Shown here: in pieces, positions 61,122 through 64,000 of the stretch | How positions within the stretch are numbered: the first letter of the stretch is position 1 | Layout: the number at the start of each line of letters is the position of its first letter | From: Brachionus plicatilis | Lineage: Eukaryota > Rotifera > Eurotatoria > Ploima > Brachionidae | NCBI GenBank assembly: GCA_010279815.1 | Contig: QEOQ01000626.1 | Coordinates: forward strand, 1,146,932 to 1,210,931 | DNA: 64,000 bases | Direction of reading: 5' to 3' | The notes under the pieces: model-generated | Database searches by the model: none | What the model was told of the DNA's origin: nothing | The model's input: the letters and a program-made list of their open reading frames with translations, nothing else | Translations under genes and position numbers: made by a program

Positions 61122-62321
61122 TTATGAAAAAAAAATTTTTTCGAGAAAAAAAAATAAAATTAAAAAATTAAAACATTTTTTAAAAGTTTGCTCTATTTGA
61201 ATAGACTTTGAGTCACAAATTTGAATGAAGCCATTGATCGAATTTAAAAAACTTTTGCTAACTTCAAGATTCAAAAATTTTGAAAATTCATCATTTCCAA
61301 TTTTTTTCCTAATTTCTTCAAAAAAAAACTCCGTATGATCTATTGCTAATTTGGCTGCTTCCAGGTGCAAATTGGCATGAGGTGAAAATACAAAGTAACC
61401 AGAGTCTTTGTTGATTCCACCAACTGCTTTTTTGTACGAACTTGAGTCAAGTATGCCTCCATGGCTACATTTCATTGTATTTTCAGGTTTTTCTATTCCT
61501 TGATCAACATAGAAGCCACTCACCAATTTACTATTTGTGACAATATTTCCATTACACCTGAAATATTTTATCGGACAATTGATTATGGAACTTCGGACAC
61601 CTAATTTTTTTACAACTTTCACCAGTGCTCTTATTAAGGTATTGCATTCTATTTCAATAGTACTACAATTACTTACACAAGTATTAGTGTCCTCTAAATC
61701 AGTAGTGTCATATTTGCTAAAATTCCTAGTTCCAATTTCTTTGTTGATTTTCTTATTGCCCATTTCAACCCAGTTAGAGTGTGAATAAAAATCATGAATG
61801 GTGTGCAAAATTCTTGCCGCATATTTTCGTGCTGCGCTGTAATCCTTAACATTTAAAAACTTCTGAATAATATCCATGTATTCCATAACTCTTTTATTTG
61901 ACTGATTGAATTGTTCAGCATCAAAATGAGCACTTGCCAAATCTTTGGTTTCATCATCAAAATCTACAGAGGCTACCTGGGGCTGGAACACATCCGAGAT
62001 CAACTCTTCAATGTCTATTTTGCAAAAAGTTTTTTCATAATAATCTCTGTACACATTTTTTAGATTGCGATAGTCTGTGTCGAGTTTGGATAAATCAATG
62101 CGGCTTGCTCCATTTTCTTGCTCATAAAAGAATCTAGCTACAGATCTTGCTATTCCACGTTCAATGATCTCCTCATGCACAATAGACTCACTGTAATATC
62201 CAAGTCTGTTCTTGAATGTTTCATCTACAGTTCGAATGACAAATGTCATTATTTCTTTCGGTACAAAGCCATATACTTGGCTTAGTAAGACAGAGAGTAA
62301 TATCAATCTGCCAAAAATCAT
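61122..62321 (-). CDS. Secreted Het-C/VWA7-type protein lacking a VWA domain
   Basis: An intronless ORF of 399 aa. A signal peptide is evident (MIFGRLILLSVLLSQVYG, cleavage near 18). The body matches the N-terminal region of von Willebrand factor A domain-containing protein 7: SIVHEEIIERGIARSVARFF (46-65), ILHTIHDFYSHSNWVEMGN (171-189), KCSHGGILDSSSYKKAVGGI (284-303) and FSPHANLHLEAAKLAI (312-327), ending in a helix FFFEEIRKKIGNDEFSKFLN. The His-rich motifs (VHEEI, HDFYSHSNW) recall the metal-binding pattern of Het-C/zinc-dependent phospholipase-like folds; enzymatic activity is unproven. In VWA7 relatives a VWA domain follows; here the frame ends in a short hydrophobic tail. Either the protein is a short family form or the last about 45 codons are read-through of an unspliced intron. 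Eight cysteines fit an extracellular protein. Confidence 0.85.
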   Translation of the reverse strand: MIFGRLILLSVLLSQVYGFVPKEIMTFVIRTVDETFKNRLGYYSESIVHEEIIERGIARSVARFFYEQENGASRIDLSKLDTDYRNLKNVYRDYYEKTFCKIDIEELISDVFQPQVASVDFDDETKDLASAHFDAEQFNQSNKRVMEYMDIIQKFLNVKDYSAARKYAARILHTIHDFYSHSNWVEMGNKKINKEIGTRNFSKYDTTDLEDTNTCVSNCSTIEIECNTLIRALVKVVKKLGVRSSIINCPIKYFRCNGNIVTNSKLVSGFYVDQGIEKPENTMKCSHGGILDSSSYKKAVGGINKDSGYFVFSPHANLHLEAAKLAIDHTEFFFEEIRKKIGNDEFSKFLNLEVSKSFLNSINGFIQICDSKSIQIEQTFKKCFNFLILFFFLEKIFFS

Positions 62322-63244
62322 TTTTTAAAAATTATTTCCAAAATTTAAAATTAAAAAGAATCATTTCTCATTTGATTTCGGCTATAAAATTTATTTTTAA
62401 AAAAACTTTTTATTTTTCTCTTGTTTTTAGACTTTGTGATTCATTTCAAAATTTTAAATGAATTTTGAAATTTTCAATCAAAGTTTGAATTTTTGTTTAA
62501 ATTATTTGAAAAATAATGGTGAAATAATACTGGAATTTTTTTTTGAAATTTTTCACATTAATAGAATTTGATATGCTCTTGCATTTTAATTTTTTGAAAA
62601 TACAAATTAATACTGATTTTTTCACGCTTCAATTATTTCCTTTAATTAAAGTTTTCGAAAAAGTCCAAGAGATTGGTTATTAGGTAAAAATTTAGAAAAA
62701 AATTTTTTTTTTTTTATTCATAAAATATTTTTTATTCTCTCTGTCTTGGTTACCTGATGAATTATGCACTATTCAGGTGAAAAAAATATATTAATCATTA
62801 AATTGATTTGTTTGAATTCTCAATTTCAATGTAAGGTTTGCTTGTCTTCAGCATAATACTACCAAATTTGAAATTTTATTTTACATAAATTAAATAATTT
62901 TAAAAAAATTCCCTGCTAAAAATAATTTTTAATTTTATTTTAACAGAAGGGAAATATTTTAAAATCCAACTTTTATCATTTTTAGTTTATCTTCTCGAAA
63001 TTTATAATCGAAACAAAAATGACAAAGTTGCTGCACAAAATTGATATTAAAAACTTATAATATGAAATAATAATAATTACCTTGGTCTTATTCTTTATTG
63101 AGCTCATTTATGCTTTGAAGATAAGATATTTACATTTTTGGGTAGTCAGAGGTCAGTTGATTTTATTAGAATGTCTCAAGACAACTTATTCAAAAAATAG
63201 GGGGACTTTTCATTTCTGTGATAAAAATTTGGTTATCAGTACTA
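62322..63244. other. Intergenic; 5' flank of the secreted-protein gene and tail of the dead transposon
   Basis: No gene seen. The plus-strand frames are antisense shadows or A/T-driven. The transposon boundary could not be located. Confidence 0.45.
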
Positions 63245-63962
63245 AGAGCTTACAACTATTACAAATACATGTTTCACTGGAAAATTAAATTCTTTTTTAA
63301 ATTCTAGCATTTGAAATAATCTTTCGAATTGATTTAGTATGCAATTGTTATCAAAATAAATGTTTTGGCCTGGAACAATTGAACCTGTGGCAGTTCAATT
63401 TTCATAATTAATTCCATGCGATTCAAGGAGACAAGGATATTTCACTAATGCTTTTTCCCATTCTTCTTCATTCAGCGAAAAAAAAGGACAAGAAGGGTGA
63501 GCAACCAAAAAATCTGAACTCAGACTCTAAGCATGAAAATTAAGTCGAGAAAACTAATATTAAATTATCAAAGCCTATGCGAATAAATGGAATTGGTCCC
63601 TTTTCATCCATCTTGAATGAGATTGCTCATTGCTTCTAAAAGTTGATTCATAGTGGAATATCATGATATAAGGCTTTTAGATAGATTCTTTCCATTCGAG
63701 AGAATCATTATCAATGGAATAATAATGCTCTTTTCTATTAAAAAAATATGCTATAAATTCTTACCTTTTTTCCCCAACATCAGAACTTTGATTCCTCTGT
63801 TTCAGACCATCATAAAAATATAGATTCTTGATAATTTTTATTATAATCAGGTTCAACATCAACTTCCTTTTTATCATCATTTTCAAAATCAATAATTTTT
63901 TTCTTGCAAAATAATCCAAGGTTATTAGTGCGAGAACTGATAAATTTAGACTTTGGTGGCAT
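63245..63962 (-). pseudogene. Dead DDE-superfamily transposase fragment
   Basis: Reading the minus strand gives, in order, MPPKSKFISSRTNNLGLFCK and a Lys/Asp/Glu-rich stretch, NLYFYDGLKQRNQSSDVGEK (shifted one frame) followed by a GTAAGA, then KEHYYSIDNDSLEWKESI, a stop, KPYIMIFHYESTFRSNEQ, a gap, LNEEEWEKALVKYPCLLESH, a stop, and TGSIVPGQNIYFDNNCILNQ-FERLFQMLEFKKEFNFPVKH. This is the layout of a DDE endonuclease domain (IFHDExxF ... GxSxMVSDF ... FERLFQMLxFKKE ... IVVDNAxTH) as I recall it. The first catalytic Asp is Tyr (FHYES), the SDF block is unreadable and VVDN is replaced by VVSS-stop, so it is inactive. It may continue beyond the window edge. Confidence 0.65.
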
Positions 63963-64000
63963 AATAATAATATCTAATAGGATTGGTCTCAATATTTAGT

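Noticed and set aside
63475..63545. Plus-strand exon-like stretch KKDKKGEQPKNLNSDSKHEN with a preceding CAG acceptor
   Set aside because: It is antisense to the transposase remnant, which has a far better family match on the other strand.
1..64000. tRNA, rRNA, spliced-leader RNA or CRISPR array
   Set aside because: No tRNA-like B-box with cloverleaf arms, no rRNA-like conserved block and no regular spaced repeat were seen on reading both strands; a covariance-model scan would be decisive.

Overview
The window is a very AT-rich animal nuclear scaffold with GT-AG introns, most 50-200 nt long, and one assembly gap (Ns, 32039-32341). Several genes are metazoan: troponin T (striated muscle), a C/EBP-type bZIP factor, the ciliary proteins ENKD1 and RAB28, a RASD/Dexras GTPase, DNA ligase 3 and a VWA7-like secreted protein. 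Base composition, compact introns and abundant small foldback transposons would suit a rotifer such as Brachionus, but that assignment is inference; 'ciliated bilaterian invertebrate' is the safer statement.

Layout. 0.3-1.8 kb: a glutamine-rich protein with a 28-nt first coding exon (minus). 1.8-13.5 kb: no host gene; a decayed jockey-like LINE (about 7.9-11.4 kb, plus) broken by foldback elements, two of which carry exact 9-bp target-site duplications, then a 0.9-kb hAT-like element holding a TA-flanked foldback element. 13.6-14.5 kb: a predicted N-myristoylated, tyrosine-rich protein (minus). 14.5-24.2 kb: no recognisable gene apart from a small foldback element. 24.3 kb: prefoldin subunit 4 (plus), followed by a hAT-type non-autonomous element with an exact 8-bp duplication. 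25.85-29.38 kb: DNA ligase 3, eight coding exons (minus), with a foldback element in one intron. 30.8-31.5 kb: RAB28 (plus). 33.8-34.4 kb: C/EBP-like bZIP (minus). 37.0-38.3 kb: ENKD1, five exons (plus). 39.8-40.5 kb: a small ankyrin-repeat protein (plus). 40.7-42.2 kb: a repeated unit with two foldback insertions whose empty sites can be read in a neighbouring copy. 49.1-50.9 kb: RASD-like GTPase (plus). 54.3-57.4 kb: troponin T (plus) with two short mutually exclusive C-terminal exons. 58.9-60.4 kb: a LINE fragment and two foldback elements. 61.1-62.3 kb: a secreted Het-C/VWA7-type protein without a VWA domain (minus). 63.2-64.0 kb: a dead DDE transposase (minus).

The genes form no operon. 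Two of them, ENKD1 and RAB28, belong to the cilium; both have an RFX X-box-like site upstream, and the ENKD1 site is a perfect palindrome 94 bp before its ATG. The strongest observations are the troponin T exon pair (exactly one must be used, or the frame is lost), the X-boxes, and a family of foldback transposons with shared ends whose insertions can be dated relative to each other by nesting and by filled/empty paralogous sites.
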